Source: Oligoflexus sp.
GTDB lineage: Bacteria > Bdellovibrionota_B > Oligoflexia > Oligoflexales > Oligoflexaceae
NCBI GenBank assembly: GCA_014378195.1
Contig: JACMOC010000014.1
Location: 124,001 to 188,000 of the forward strand
Direction: 5' to 3'
DNA length: 64,000 nt
Position numbers and translations under genes: made by a program. Positions 34,527 to 42,417 of the stretch are shown here, in pieces. The notes under the pieces were generated by a model, which saw nothing but the letters and a program-made list of their open reading frames with translations, did not search any database and was not told the origin of the DNA. The stretch's first letter is position 1, and each line of letters begins with the position of its first letter.

Positions 34527-34913
34527 GTGAAACAGCCCGTTATCATTGCAGAATTTGCCGGCATACAAGTCCCCACGCATTCCCACGTCGAACTCTACAA
34601 TTCCAAGGAACTTATGGTTAAAGCAGCACAAGCCCTTGGTGTGTGCTGGGGTACGGCCGCGATCACCATTTTTATTCCAGTTATCCACCTGGTTGTGACA
34701 CCGCTGGCGCTTATTTGCGGTCCTTTTGCAGCTGTATTTGTTTACATAAAAGCACGTAAGCTCCCTCGCCTTGTCGATGGATCCGTGACGTGTAATCACT
34801 GCAAAGCCGAGACCAAATTTCATTTTGTAAATGCTTCCCCTCCTTTCTACGAGCAATGCCAGGCATGCCGTACAGGTTACGAGGTACTGTGGCCGAAATT
34901 AGGTGAGGTATGA
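34527..34913 (+). CDS. Small membrane protein with zinc ribbon
   Basis: 128 residues. Two hydrophobic segments (about 35-70, GVCWGTAAITIFIPVIHLVV and LALICGPFAAVFVYI) are followed by a soluble end holding CNHC and, 25 residues later, CQAC, a four-Cys zinc ribbon. I recognise no named family. Its stop overlaps the start of the MarR gene (ATGA), so the two are made together. A membrane protein coupled to a regulator suggests the regulator controls it or responds with it. Confidence 0.55.
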   Translation: MKQPVIIAEFAGIQVPTHSHVELYNSKELMVKAAQALGVCWGTAAITIFIPVIHLVVTPLALICGPFAAVFVYIKARKLPRLVDGSVTCNHCKAETKFHFVNASPPFYEQCQACRTGYEVLWPKLGEV

Positions 34914-35413
34914 ACAGTGGGGGTAAAAAATCGCCCATTCCTGATGAGACGGCCATGGCCGTTCTGGATTCCTGTCGCCAGCTCGTCAGTCTGGTGCACA
35001 CCGCTTCGCGAGCAAGCGAGAAACAGTTGGGCTTAAGTGCGGCCCAGCTCTATGTCTTGCAAAAGATGAGGGCGATCGATACGGCTGTATCTATCGGGGA
35101 CCTTGCAGTGCTAACACGCACGCATCAAAGTTCGGTGTCCGTAGTCGTCAAAAAGCTTGTTCTGAAAAAACTGCTGGTGAGTCGGCCCGCGCCTCTCGAT
35201 GCGCGAAAGCTGGAACTGCGTGTGACGGACAAGGGTAAAAAGACCTTGGAAAATGCGCCCGAAGCCGTTCAGGATCGTTTGATCCGCGCGATCAAAACCT
35301 TGAGCTCAGAAGACGGTCAGGCTCTCCATGCTTTACTCCAAACCGTCCTCGAAAAAGCCGAAGGACTTTCGCATCCGGTTCGACTTTTCCTCGAAGACGA
35401 AGGATCGATCTGA
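34910..35413 (+). CDS. MarR-family transcriptional regulator
   Basis: 167 residues, winged helix-turn-helix. The recognition region TRTHQSSVSVVVKKLVLKKLLVSR and the wing with DARKLELRVTDKGKK match MarR. MarR dimers usually repress their own operon and release DNA on binding phenolic or oxidant ligands. It is coupled to the preceding membrane protein. The hairpin at 34478 lies in the region where an autoregulatory operator would be expected, but no clear palindrome was identified. It ends one base before the convergent BpsA-like gene. Confidence 0.85.
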   Translation: MNSGGKKSPIPDETAMAVLDSCRQLVSLVHTASRASEKQLGLSAAQLYVLQKMRAIDTAVSIGDLAVLTRTHQSSVSVVVKKLVLKKLLVSRPAPLDARKLELRVTDKGKKTLENAPEAVQDRLIRAIKTLSSEDGQALHALLQTVLEKAEGLSHPVRLFLEDEGSI

Positions 35414-35414
35414 T

Positions 35415-36230
35415 CTATCCTTTGTGGAATATATAAAGATCCGAGCTGAAACAAAATTGTTGCCCTGGTTCCAGAGTTGGAACTTTATCGAGCAGTCTCA
35501 GACCCGCCCTGAGTAGGACTTGGCTCAGACCTTGTAGAGGATAACCGTTAAAACGTTCGCGCCTCTCCTTCAATCGAAAGCCGTGGCTAGCAAGTCGCTC
35601 CATGATATTCTCGAGATCTTTGGGACTGAAGCAATACGGATTTATCATAAGCAGAAGTATGGCTTTCTCACGACTCTCGACGGCTTCAAGAGCTTTCGAA
35701 ATAAAGATGTGTGTCCACCTGAGATTATAAGGCGGATCTAGACTTACCACATCGGGCGCCACGCCGGGATCAAATGCGGGATCCGAGAAATCACCCTGAA
35801 TAAGCCGCGGTTGGCGGGTCAGGTCAGCGCATAGATCGCGGATATGATCGAGCAGCTTTTGGTCAAAATCGGCTGCACATACGTCGCTAAAATCGCGCTT
35901 GGCGAGCTCCCAGGACACCAGATCATCATCACCGAGCAAAAGAATTTTGCCATCTCTACCGCACAATTCTTCAAGAAGTTGAGCCCGGTTCTGCCGGGTT
36001 TCGGCTGTGCATGGCAGTTGAAAATGCTGCCTTATCGTTTCGAAATAAAAACTCCACTTCTGATAGTTGCCTTTGGACGGGGCATCGGTTCGAAAATTGG
36101 CAAGATCGCTCAGGAGCTTCTTTTGTTCATCGAGTTTTAAACTCAGGAACTGCCGCGCCGATTCATTTCGAGTCACAAGCAGAGCCAGGGGGTTGATGAT
36201 ACGCCAGAGACTAAGAACGATACTCATCAA
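35415..36230 (-). CDS. BpsA-like aminopropyltransferase-family protein
   Basis: 271 residues. KILLLGDDDLVSWELA is the signature of the bis(aminopropyl)spermidine synthase family (PF01861), and SLDPPYNLRW is its catalytic DPPY motif. In thermophiles BpsA adds aminopropyl groups to make branched polyamines. It also resembles amino-group methyltransferases, so a methyltransferase role cannot be excluded. The N-terminal 90 residues are helical, with a hydrophobic start (SIVLSLWRIINPLALLV), unlike archaeal BpsA. Two adjacent Met codons are possible starts. Confidence 0.65.
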   Translation of the reverse strand: MMSIVLSLWRIINPLALLVTRNESARQFLSLKLDEQKKLLSDLANFRTDAPSKGNYQKWSFYFETIRQHFQLPCTAETRQNRAQLLEELCGRDGKILLLGDDDLVSWELAKRDFSDVCAADFDQKLLDHIRDLCADLTRQPRLIQGDFSDPAFDPGVAPDVVSLDPPYNLRWTHIFISKALEAVESREKAILLLMINPYCFSPKDLENIMERLASHGFRLKERRERFNGYPLQGLSQVLLRAGLRLLDKVPTLEPGQQFCFSSDLYIFHKG

Positions 36231-36259
36231 GTGAGCCTTTCCAAAGGGAATAAAGAGAG

Positions 36260-37033
36260 TCAGAACGTGAAGCAGATCAGGGCCGCAGCGCCAATGAGAG
36301 CGGCGCCGATGCCTTGATTGATACGTTTTAAACCGGCCGTTCCAATCAAGCGAGGACCAAATCTCAGGGCGAGGTGGCGATAGATTAAAAAGACCAGGAG
36401 ATCACCCGCACACAACCCGAATGTCGCAGCGATGGAATCCCCAAAGTGATGAAACGCGGTGAAGTCAGTAATCCACTTGAGCCACCACGCCATCCAAAAG
36501 ACATAGAGGCCGGGGCTCATCGCTGTGGCGATAAATCCACCTCCAAATGCAGTCAGTCGATGCTTGAGCGTATCGTCCTTAAGTTCGCTGTACTTAGCAT
36601 TTGCACCAAAGTTAGCCCCTTCGTTTGAACGCAGGAGCCGCACGCCGAGTATGACGAGTATGACGGCCAGGGAGAGGCCGATGTAGGGCACGATATTTTT
36701 GAGTTCGCCAAGGAGAGTCGACGAATTATAGGACAGAAAATGCATAGCAAACAAACAGGAGATCGTATCGGCAAGTAAAATTCCCGCTATAAAGGACAAC
36801 CACAGCCGGCGTTTGCCGTTGAGAGTAAAAAAGAAGGACAATAGGTTCACGGGCCCTATTGGTAGGGTTGATAAAACAGCGCCTAAAAATGCGCAGGCAA
36901 TGATAGGTAACAGCAGCAAAACCATGACCTCATTCTTAAGAGCAACTGAAGGCGGTAGAGTAATGAAATTTAGCGGGATTAGAAAGGAGGATAACAGATA
37001 GTGAACGGCGTCCGACTCGGTTAATACACTCAT
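36260..37033 (-). CDS. LysE-family amino-acid or metabolite exporter
   Basis: Up to 257 residues with about six membrane segments. GAVLSTLPIGPVNLLSFF is the LysE/RhtB N-terminal motif (GxxxxxxPGPxn, with Ile for Pro). The family protein would start at VMVLLLLPII, about 36 codons inside; neither start has a well-spaced ribosome site, so the N-terminus is uncertain. Such proteins export amino acids or similar metabolites by proton exchange. The substrate is unknown. Confidence 0.78.
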   Translation of the reverse strand: MSVLTESDAVHYLLSSFLIPLNFITLPPSVALKNEVMVLLLLPIIACAFLGAVLSTLPIGPVNLLSFFFTLNGKRRLWLSFIAGILLADTISCLFAMHFLSYNSSTLLGELKNIVPYIGLSLAVILVILGVRLLRSNEGANFGANAKYSELKDDTLKHRLTAFGGGFIATAMSPGLYVFWMAWWLKWITDFTAFHHFGDSIAATFGLCAGDLLVFLIYRHLALRFGPRLIGTAGLKRINQGIGAALIGAAALICFTF

Positions 37034-37115
37034 ACCAAAAAGACGTGATTGATTTCGATAAAAAAAATGCCAGGCTCAGAAGACTGAACCCAGCACCCAT
37101 TTTTTTCGGAGATCT

Positions 37116-38084
37116 TCAAACCTGTGTAATGCCGACCAGCTGCCATAGGCCTTGAGCTGTCGTACGGCTAAAAGTCCATACTTCCTCGAACTTTACGGGC
37201 TCTGTATTATTGCCAGCAACAATCTCTCCGCTTTGCTCATCAACAGTGTAGTCGAGAAGGTTGGCAGTGAATCGCACCTGAGCAAAATCATTTCCCTGCT
37301 CGTTCCATGATTCTAGAATATCAACTTTTCGAACAGAAATATTCTCAAGTCGATTAATTCTCTTTTTAATTTTCAGGTCGCGGAGATCCGCTGTCAATGT
37401 CTGGTATACCTCCGGACCCAGTCGATCGGTTACTGAGGCAAGGTCGCGACGCGTCCAGGCAGCCTGTACTTTGAAAAAGATGTCACTCGCTTCTTCGGGA
37501 TCTATAGTTTCGACTATAGTTTCGACAGGAGCGGCTTTTGCGTAATAACCAACGCCGCCTTGGTCGCCACTGCCATAAGACTTTCCGGAATAACTATCGA
37601 AGTTGCTCACGTTAGTACCAAGGGCGCCCGCGCTTGGCGTCGTTGGAATTTGACGGCTTTTCCACCAACGGAAAAGGAGATAGGCAAACCCGGCGATGAG
37701 AATGATATCGAACAGGCCAATGCCGCCTCCGCCTGCTCCGCCTGCATATCCGTCCGCACCGCCCGACGCGTGACCCATTGAATTAAAAAGCATGCTTCCC
37801 AGAAAACCACCGGCCAAACCGCCAGCCATTCCCCTCATAAACCCACCCCGTTGAGGCTGCGGATTATACTGAGGATTAGGCGCGGGCGCTGCGACAGGAG
37901 CCCGGCTTGCTTGAGGCACATATTGGCGCGATGGTGCCGGTCGACTCATAGTCCGGCCGAATGATCGGCCCGAGCCTGCACGCGCCTCTGCAACTGTAGG
38001 CAAAGCAATCTGCGCCAAAGAGGCGTAGATTGCGACGAATAAGGCGCTTTTGATCCACATCGAACTCTTCAATCGGATATTCAT
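37116..38084 (-). CDS. Tim44-like domain protein
   Basis: 322 residues. A signal peptide (hydrophobic core SALFVAIYASLAQIAL, cleavage about AEA-R) is followed by a Pro/Ala/Arg-rich linker, a glycine-rich stretch (GGAGGGGIG), a membrane segment (LFDIILIAGFAYLLF, about 150-165), and a C-terminal Tim44 domain (about 205-320: EEASDIFFKVQAAWTRRDLA, FEEVWTFSR, WQLVGI). Bacterial Tim44-like proteins are cytoplasmic-membrane proteins of unsettled role. GGGAG lies before the ATG pair at 38087/38084. The frame is open another 28 codons upstream without sense. Confidence 0.8.
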   Translation of the reverse strand: MNIRLKSSMWIKSALFVAIYASLAQIALPTVAEARAGSGRSFGRTMSRPAPSRQYVPQASRAPVAAPAPNPQYNPQPQRGGFMRGMAGGLAGGFLGSMLFNSMGHASGGADGYAGGAGGGGIGLFDIILIAGFAYLLFRWWKSRQIPTTPSAGALGTNVSNFDSYSGKSYGSGDQGGVGYYAKAAPVETIVETIDPEEASDIFFKVQAAWTRRDLASVTDRLGPEVYQTLTADLRDLKIKKRINRLENISVRKVDILESWNEQGNDFAQVRFTANLLDYTVDEQSGEIVAGNNTEPVKFEEVWTFSRTTAQGLWQLVGITQV

Positions 38085-38242
38085 CATGTAACTCCCAGAT
38101 TCCATTGAGCTCTCTAAATATGCCAAAGCAATACAGCAGACCGAACTCGGGCTCGCTAGATGAACCATAGTCCCGATTACGTGAAAGTGGAATGAGCTTG
38201 AAGCGCAACGGACGATTTTTTTGAAAAAAAAGAAAATTTTGT

Positions 38243-39232
38243 TTAGTCGGGAGCGACCGCCTCATCTTTCACAGCATGAGCTGTGATGCTTTCCTTTGTG
38301 AAGGGCAACAAACCGAGACATGGCCGCTGGCGAACAGGACAGAGCGCGACGTCACAGCGCGAGCAAAAATCGCGGTAACAGGGATCAACGTGAAAATTGA
38401 TCTCACCGTCCCCCTCATAATTATCGATGACATCAAGCTCAAAGCTTTTGACGAAGGGATGAGAGTCTCCAACCGTCCAAAATTCGGGTAAAACGAGATG
38501 GCAGTCAACGTGGTGAAAACGTCCGCTCCGAATCACTTTGGTGAGATGGATATCGATGACACCCGGGCGTCTGTTTTCGTTAAATGTTCGCGCCAGTTCG
38601 ATAACCGTGCTGGGGTCGGTTTCATCAATGAGTGCTGCTGTCGACCTACGGAAAATGCGATAGCCCGAGTAGGTGAGATTGATGGCAATGACAATTGCGG
38701 CGATGGGATCAAAAGCGGTGATACCCGTTAACTTAACCAGGCCGAGGCCAACGAGAGTACCGACCGTAGACCAGACATCTGATAAGATATGCTGGGCGCT
38801 GGCGATTAACGCTTCCGATCGTTCCCTGGTGCCGATGCGTTTGATGTAAAAACCAAGAGCGAGATTGCCGACTGCAGCCGCCGTTGCAATCACAAGGCCG
38901 ATGTCGAGATTGGCGAGTGCCGTTCCATGAATGAGCGCAATAACGGCTTCGCGCGCGATGAGGAGACCAGCGATCGCAATAAGACTGCCTTCAAATGCAG
39001 CCGAAAAATATTCCAATTTCCCGTGGCCGTAGGGATGGTTCTCATCAGCAGGTGCTACGACCGATTTCATAATGAGCAGAGTCGCGCCCGCAGCCAAGAC
39101 GTTGATGATACTTTCCATAGCATCAGACAAAATGGCTGTTGAACTTGTCTGCCAGTAGGCGACAAACTTCAGAGCTAAAATTCCGACACTCGCAACAAAT
39201 GAAATCAAAGTGGCTTTGCGAGAAATATCCAT
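38243..39232 (-). CDS. Cation diffusion facilitator transporter with Cys-rich tail
   Basis: 329 residues. Six membrane helices; the metal sites are SDAMES in helix 2 (normally HxxxD or DxxxD) and HPYGHGKLEY, followed by a cytoplasmic domain with HHVDCHLVLPEFWTV. These proteins expel Zn2+, Fe2+ or Mn2+ in exchange for protons. The tail is unusual: CYRDFCSRCDVALCP and a further Cys, five to six cysteines in 20 residues, likely an extra metal or iron-sulfur site. No metal regulator is adjacent. Confidence 0.88.
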   Translation of the reverse strand: MDISRKATLISFVASVGILALKFVAYWQTSSTAILSDAMESIINVLAAGATLLIMKSVVAPADENHPYGHGKLEYFSAAFEGSLIAIAGLLIAREAVIALIHGTALANLDIGLVIATAAAVGNLALGFYIKRIGTRERSEALIASAQHILSDVWSTVGTLVGLGLVKLTGITAFDPIAAIVIAINLTYSGYRIFRRSTAALIDETDPSTVIELARTFNENRRPGVIDIHLTKVIRSGRFHHVDCHLVLPEFWTVGDSHPFVKSFELDVIDNYEGDGEINFHVDPCYRDFCSRCDVALCPVRQRPCLGLLPFTKESITAHAVKDEAVAPD

Positions 39233-39410
39233 GGATGATCCTGCGTCAAGAGCGATGATGAAAGAGAATACTCAGCTTTCTCATGGAGCCCATAGTAGCA
39301 GACCCTGCGCCAAGCTCCAAAAGACTTCTGCACCAGACGCAGCGCGAACGGACGTGCGATGAGTACAAATCGACCGTTGCTCTCGAGAGAGTCTTGGTCT
39401 AGTGTTTTTT

Positions 39411-39416
39411 TATAAT
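39411..39416 (+). promoter_or_regulatory. -10 element of the subtilase gene
   Basis: A perfect TATAAT follows a T7 run, 21 bases upstream of the ATG at 39438. The -35 is not convincing. AGGGAG provides the ribosome site between them. Confidence 0.35.
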
Positions 39417-39437
39417 CACGACATCAGGGAGTAACCA

Positions 39438-40805
39438 ATGTTCCATTTCAGACATTTGAGTATTGCTGCACTTATGTGTTTTGCGCCTTGGGCACAGGCG
39501 TCGACCATCGCTGTTATCGACTCAGGCGTTGACATTACGCATCCTGAACTGAGCAACAAGATTTGGACCAATCCTTTGGAGCGACTCAACGCGAAGGATG
39601 ATGATAACAACGGTTACATCGACGATATCAACGGTTGGAACTTTTTCGCCAACTCCAACGAGTTGATTGATCTCCAGTATGAATCTCTTCTGAATGCAGA
39701 CATCGAAAACTACTTCGTTATCCAAACCAAATTTCTGCAAGGCAAGGCCACGCCTGAAGATATCGCGTGGATCAAGGAAAAATCCGCTGACCAGACATTC
39801 CTCGCAAACCTTGAAAAATATGCCACGTTTGCTCACGGCACTCATGTCGCTGGCATCACAGCGAAGGGCAACGACAACGCTCATATCATGACCATCCGTC
39901 TCATTCCGGTTGCCAATCCAGCCGCATCGCTGGCTCGTGATATCGAACGAGCCAACGCTCAGGACCGCACTCTCACACCCTTCAAAAAGGTTCTGTTGAA
40001 ATTCGGATTAAAGACCCTTGCCGGTGCGCAGGGTAAAGCATTTGGCCAGGTTGGTACGTACGCAGGCAATACTTCGGCAGACGTCGCCAACGCGTCTCTT
40101 GGCATCGGCGTTGCCCAAGCTAAAAACGTGATTGCGCCTCTTATTAAACTTGCTGGCGGCGATGAAACAGACGACGCTCTCCAAACGGAGATGGCGTCTT
40201 ATTTCCTTGAGCAGGTTGTAGCATCGCAAGCTGTGATTACCACCAACGCACCGAAAACCCTCTTTGTTTTCGCCGCTGGTAATGATGGATCGGATAACGA
40301 CCTTTACCCAACCTCTCCAGCAAACATTGGCGCATCCAACTCCATTTCCGTTGGCGCTTCCATCAACTATCAAGCGCCCGCTCCGTTTTCGAACTTCGGT
40401 AAAACCAAAGTCGATGTATTTGCACCGGGCGTCGGCATCCTGTCGACGACACCAGGCGGCAATCATATGGAGCTTTCAGGAACGAGCCAAGCCGCACCTT
40501 TCGTGGCCGGTGTCGCGGCTGGCGTGAAGGATGCAAACCCCGCCTTGAGTCCTGCTGATATCAAAGCCATTATCCTTGGAACCGTTGATAAAAAAGACTT
40601 TTTGAAAGATAAAGCTGCGACCAGTGGAATAACCAACCGCGATCGTGCGCTCGCCGCTGCCGAATTGTCAAAAACATCGAACGTCAGCGCTGCGATCAAA
40701 GCATCTTTGATTTCTGTACCCGATGTTACAGTTGCTCGTGTGCACTTCAATTCTGATCTTATCAAACCTGTTGCTTTGCCTTCGTCTATCGTCCGCGCAC
40801 TCTAA
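39438..40805 (+). CDS. Secreted subtilisin-family serine protease
   Basis: 455 residues. A short signal peptide (MFHFRHLSIAALMCFAPWAQA) precedes the catalytic domain with no propeptide. The triad is complete: Asp in AVIDSGVD (about residue 29), His in HGTHVAG (about 134), Ser in SGTSQAAPFVAG (about 354). A DDDNNGYIDDINGWNF stretch resembles a calcium site. An insert of about 60 residues lies between Asp and His. Lack of a propeptide is unusual for a secreted subtilase and suggests that folding does not need one, or that the N-terminus is processed differently. A strong terminator follows. Confidence 0.92.
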   Translation: MFHFRHLSIAALMCFAPWAQASTIAVIDSGVDITHPELSNKIWTNPLERLNAKDDDNNGYIDDINGWNFFANSNELIDLQYESLLNADIENYFVIQTKFLQGKATPEDIAWIKEKSADQTFLANLEKYATFAHGTHVAGITAKGNDNAHIMTIRLIPVANPAASLARDIERANAQDRTLTPFKKVLLKFGLKTLAGAQGKAFGQVGTYAGNTSADVANASLGIGVAQAKNVIAPLIKLAGGDETDDALQTEMASYFLEQVVASQAVITTNAPKTLFVFAAGNDGSDNDLYPTSPANIGASNSISVGASINYQAPAPFSNFGKTKVDVFAPGVGILSTTPGGNHMELSGTSQAAPFVAGVAAGVKDANPALSPADIKAIILGTVDKKDFLKDKAATSGITNRDRALAAAELSKTSNVSAAIKASLISVPDVTVARVHFNSDLIKPVALPSSIVRAL

Positions 40806-40827
40806 GGTTGCGGGTCTGAAAATGGAA

Positions 40828-40871
40828 AAAGCGTTCGACGGCTTTTGGCTGTCGGACGCTTTCTCGTTTTT
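40828..40871 (+). terminator. Intrinsic terminator after the subtilase
   Basis: AAAGCGTTCGACGGC (40828-40842) pairs with 40848-40862 over 15 bp with two G-T wobbles and a 5-base loop, followed by a T-rich tail. Confidence 0.9.
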
Positions 40872-40890
40872 ACATGGTTTCAGGACTGTT

Positions 40891-41613
40891 TCAAGGTGTC
40901 ACGGCCGCTGCTGGTGTTTCCGTAGCGGCCGGTAGAGACGTGGCAGCTGGTGAAGGCACCGCAATGAGAAGATCACTGAGAGTATTCACGATCACGCTGC
41001 TTAGCTGATTCGCCGCATCAACGCCTTCGGTCACACTCACAGAGAGTGATATAGAGCCGTATTGGGCTTTAAAATCCTCTTCTGTACCGTTAAACACTAA
41101 AACTCGATCGTAGGCGCTGTCCGAAGACTTCGCCAGTGTCACAGGAAGACTTTGGTCGGCGAGGGATAGCGACCAATTCGTTCGATAACGATTTGGACTC
41201 GTACTCAACCGTACATCGTCTTTTTTTGCAACGAGACCAACCTTTAAAGGCTCGCCTTCCGCATGTGGCAAAAGTGTTCCCACCAAAAAAGCTCCGGTGA
41301 TTTTGTTAGGTGGCGTAACGCCGCCTTCTTCGGGACCGGATGGTGTTGCACTCGCAGCTGTTGCGACAGACGCCGGAGTCATCTCCGTACCTGCTGGGTC
41401 CGTGGCTGCTCCACTTCCCCCCATTGAACTTGTTCCACTACTACCCTCAACCTGCCCAGCTTGTGTCGTTTCGATTTTCGTTACAGTGCTGTCTCCACTA
41501 GTGGCACCGTTTGTCGCGACATTCGCCGAACCGGAATTGAGTGTTCCCTTCTGGTTAGGGTCTCCACAGGCCCAGACGGATCCGAGGCCTATCACTAAGA
41601 TGAGATTTCTCAC
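40891..41613 (-). CDS. Lipoprotein of unknown function with low-complexity spacer
   Basis: 240 residues. Signal peptide MRNLILVIGLGSVWAC ends at a lipobox (GSVWAC), giving a lipidated Cys. Residues about 17-100 are Ser/Thr/Gly/Ala-rich and disordered; about 105-215 form a beta-rich domain (ITGAFLVGTLLP, YDRVLVFNGTEEDF, YGSISLSVSVTEG). The end is Ala/Pro-rich. No family recognised. It is convergent with the subtilase, sharing the terminator zone. Confidence 0.65.
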   Translation of the reverse strand: MRNLILVIGLGSVWACGDPNQKGTLNSGSANVATNGATSGDSTVTKIETTQAGQVEGSSGTSSMGGSGAATDPAGTEMTPASVATAASATPSGPEEGGVTPPNKITGAFLVGTLLPHAEGEPLKVGLVAKKDDVRLSTSPNRYRTNWSLSLADQSLPVTLAKSSDSAYDRVLVFNGTEEDFKAQYGSISLSVSVTEGVDAANQLSSVIVNTLSDLLIAVPSPAATSLPAATETPAAAVTP

Positions 41614-41830
41614 AGTTTGTTCCTCCCCTTACTGGAGTCTATCGGAAATCTAAGTCACGGCTTAAAAGTTTCCGCAAGGTTTCCTAATAAAGTAGTGATT
41701 TCAGATGTTTAAAAATTGGATTTTTCTCGAATTGGGACGGTAAGAATTAAGGAAGATTCTTGATGATGGGATCTTGTCATATTAGAGGCTAATATTAAGG
41801 AAACTAATCTTCGTTTGAACTACAGGAATT

Positions 41831-42277
41831 ATGCCGTCTATGGAAACATTCATCCAAGATACCTGGAATCGTGTCACGGGCCGAAAAATTCGCAAAACGA
41901 CCGCTGGTCACGGATCCATGCTTACGTTCGAGTTTGAGAATGAAAATGACGAGGCTGGAGAAGAATGGGCCGTATGGATCAAAAACAGTGCATGGCGGAT
42001 GGAGAATGAACATGGTGTTTTGCTTACGTGCGAGTTTACCGATCGACGAGACTTTGAGGAGATCCTCGAGCAATTTAAGGGACTGACACTTGAGGCCGTA
42101 AGTTTCGATGGTTTTTATAATGATATGACCCTGAAATTTTCTCAAGGATTCGTGATTCGCACGTTCACCTATTTCGGTCCCCAAACGGATCGCCATTCGT
42201 GGCTCCTCTTCACCCCGGATAAACACGCTCTGATAGTCGGACCGGGTGAACGTGTTGAATATATCCTCGATCAGTAA
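41831..42277 (+). CDS. Unknown protein, possibly with a nonsense-interrupted C-terminus
   Basis: 148 residues with no signal and no recognised family; strands alternate (SMLTFEFENEND, WRMENEHGVLLTCEF, MTLKFSQGFVIRTFTYFG), giving a compact beta-rich fold like small immunity-type proteins. AGGA precedes the ATG. After the TAA at 42275-42277 the same frame stays open for 33 codons with protein-like sequence (TFLASWIQKRLNWMDEH) to a TAG at 42377. The original gene may have been 182 residues long. The overlapping minus-strand frame has no ribosome site and is judged spurious. Confidence 0.55.
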   Translation: MPSMETFIQDTWNRVTGRKIRKTTAGHGSMLTFEFENENDEAGEEWAVWIKNSAWRMENEHGVLLTCEFTDRRDFEEILEQFKGLTLEAVSFDGFYNDMTLKFSQGFVIRTFTYFGPQTDRHSWLLFTPDKHALIVGPGERVEYILDQ

Positions 42278-42417
42278 ATCAGCGACGGGACCTTTCTCGC
42301 GAGCTGGATTCAAAAGCGTTTGAACTGGATGGATGAACACATCTACGCGATCGAAAAACACTCGGTATTTGAGCTTTAGTCGACAGTTTTTTAGCTCTTT
42401 ATGAGAGCTGATTTCAA

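Noticed and set aside
40000-40700. Prolonged minus-strand frames over the subtilase
   Set aside because: Antisense shadows; the subtilase catalytic triad is unequivocal.
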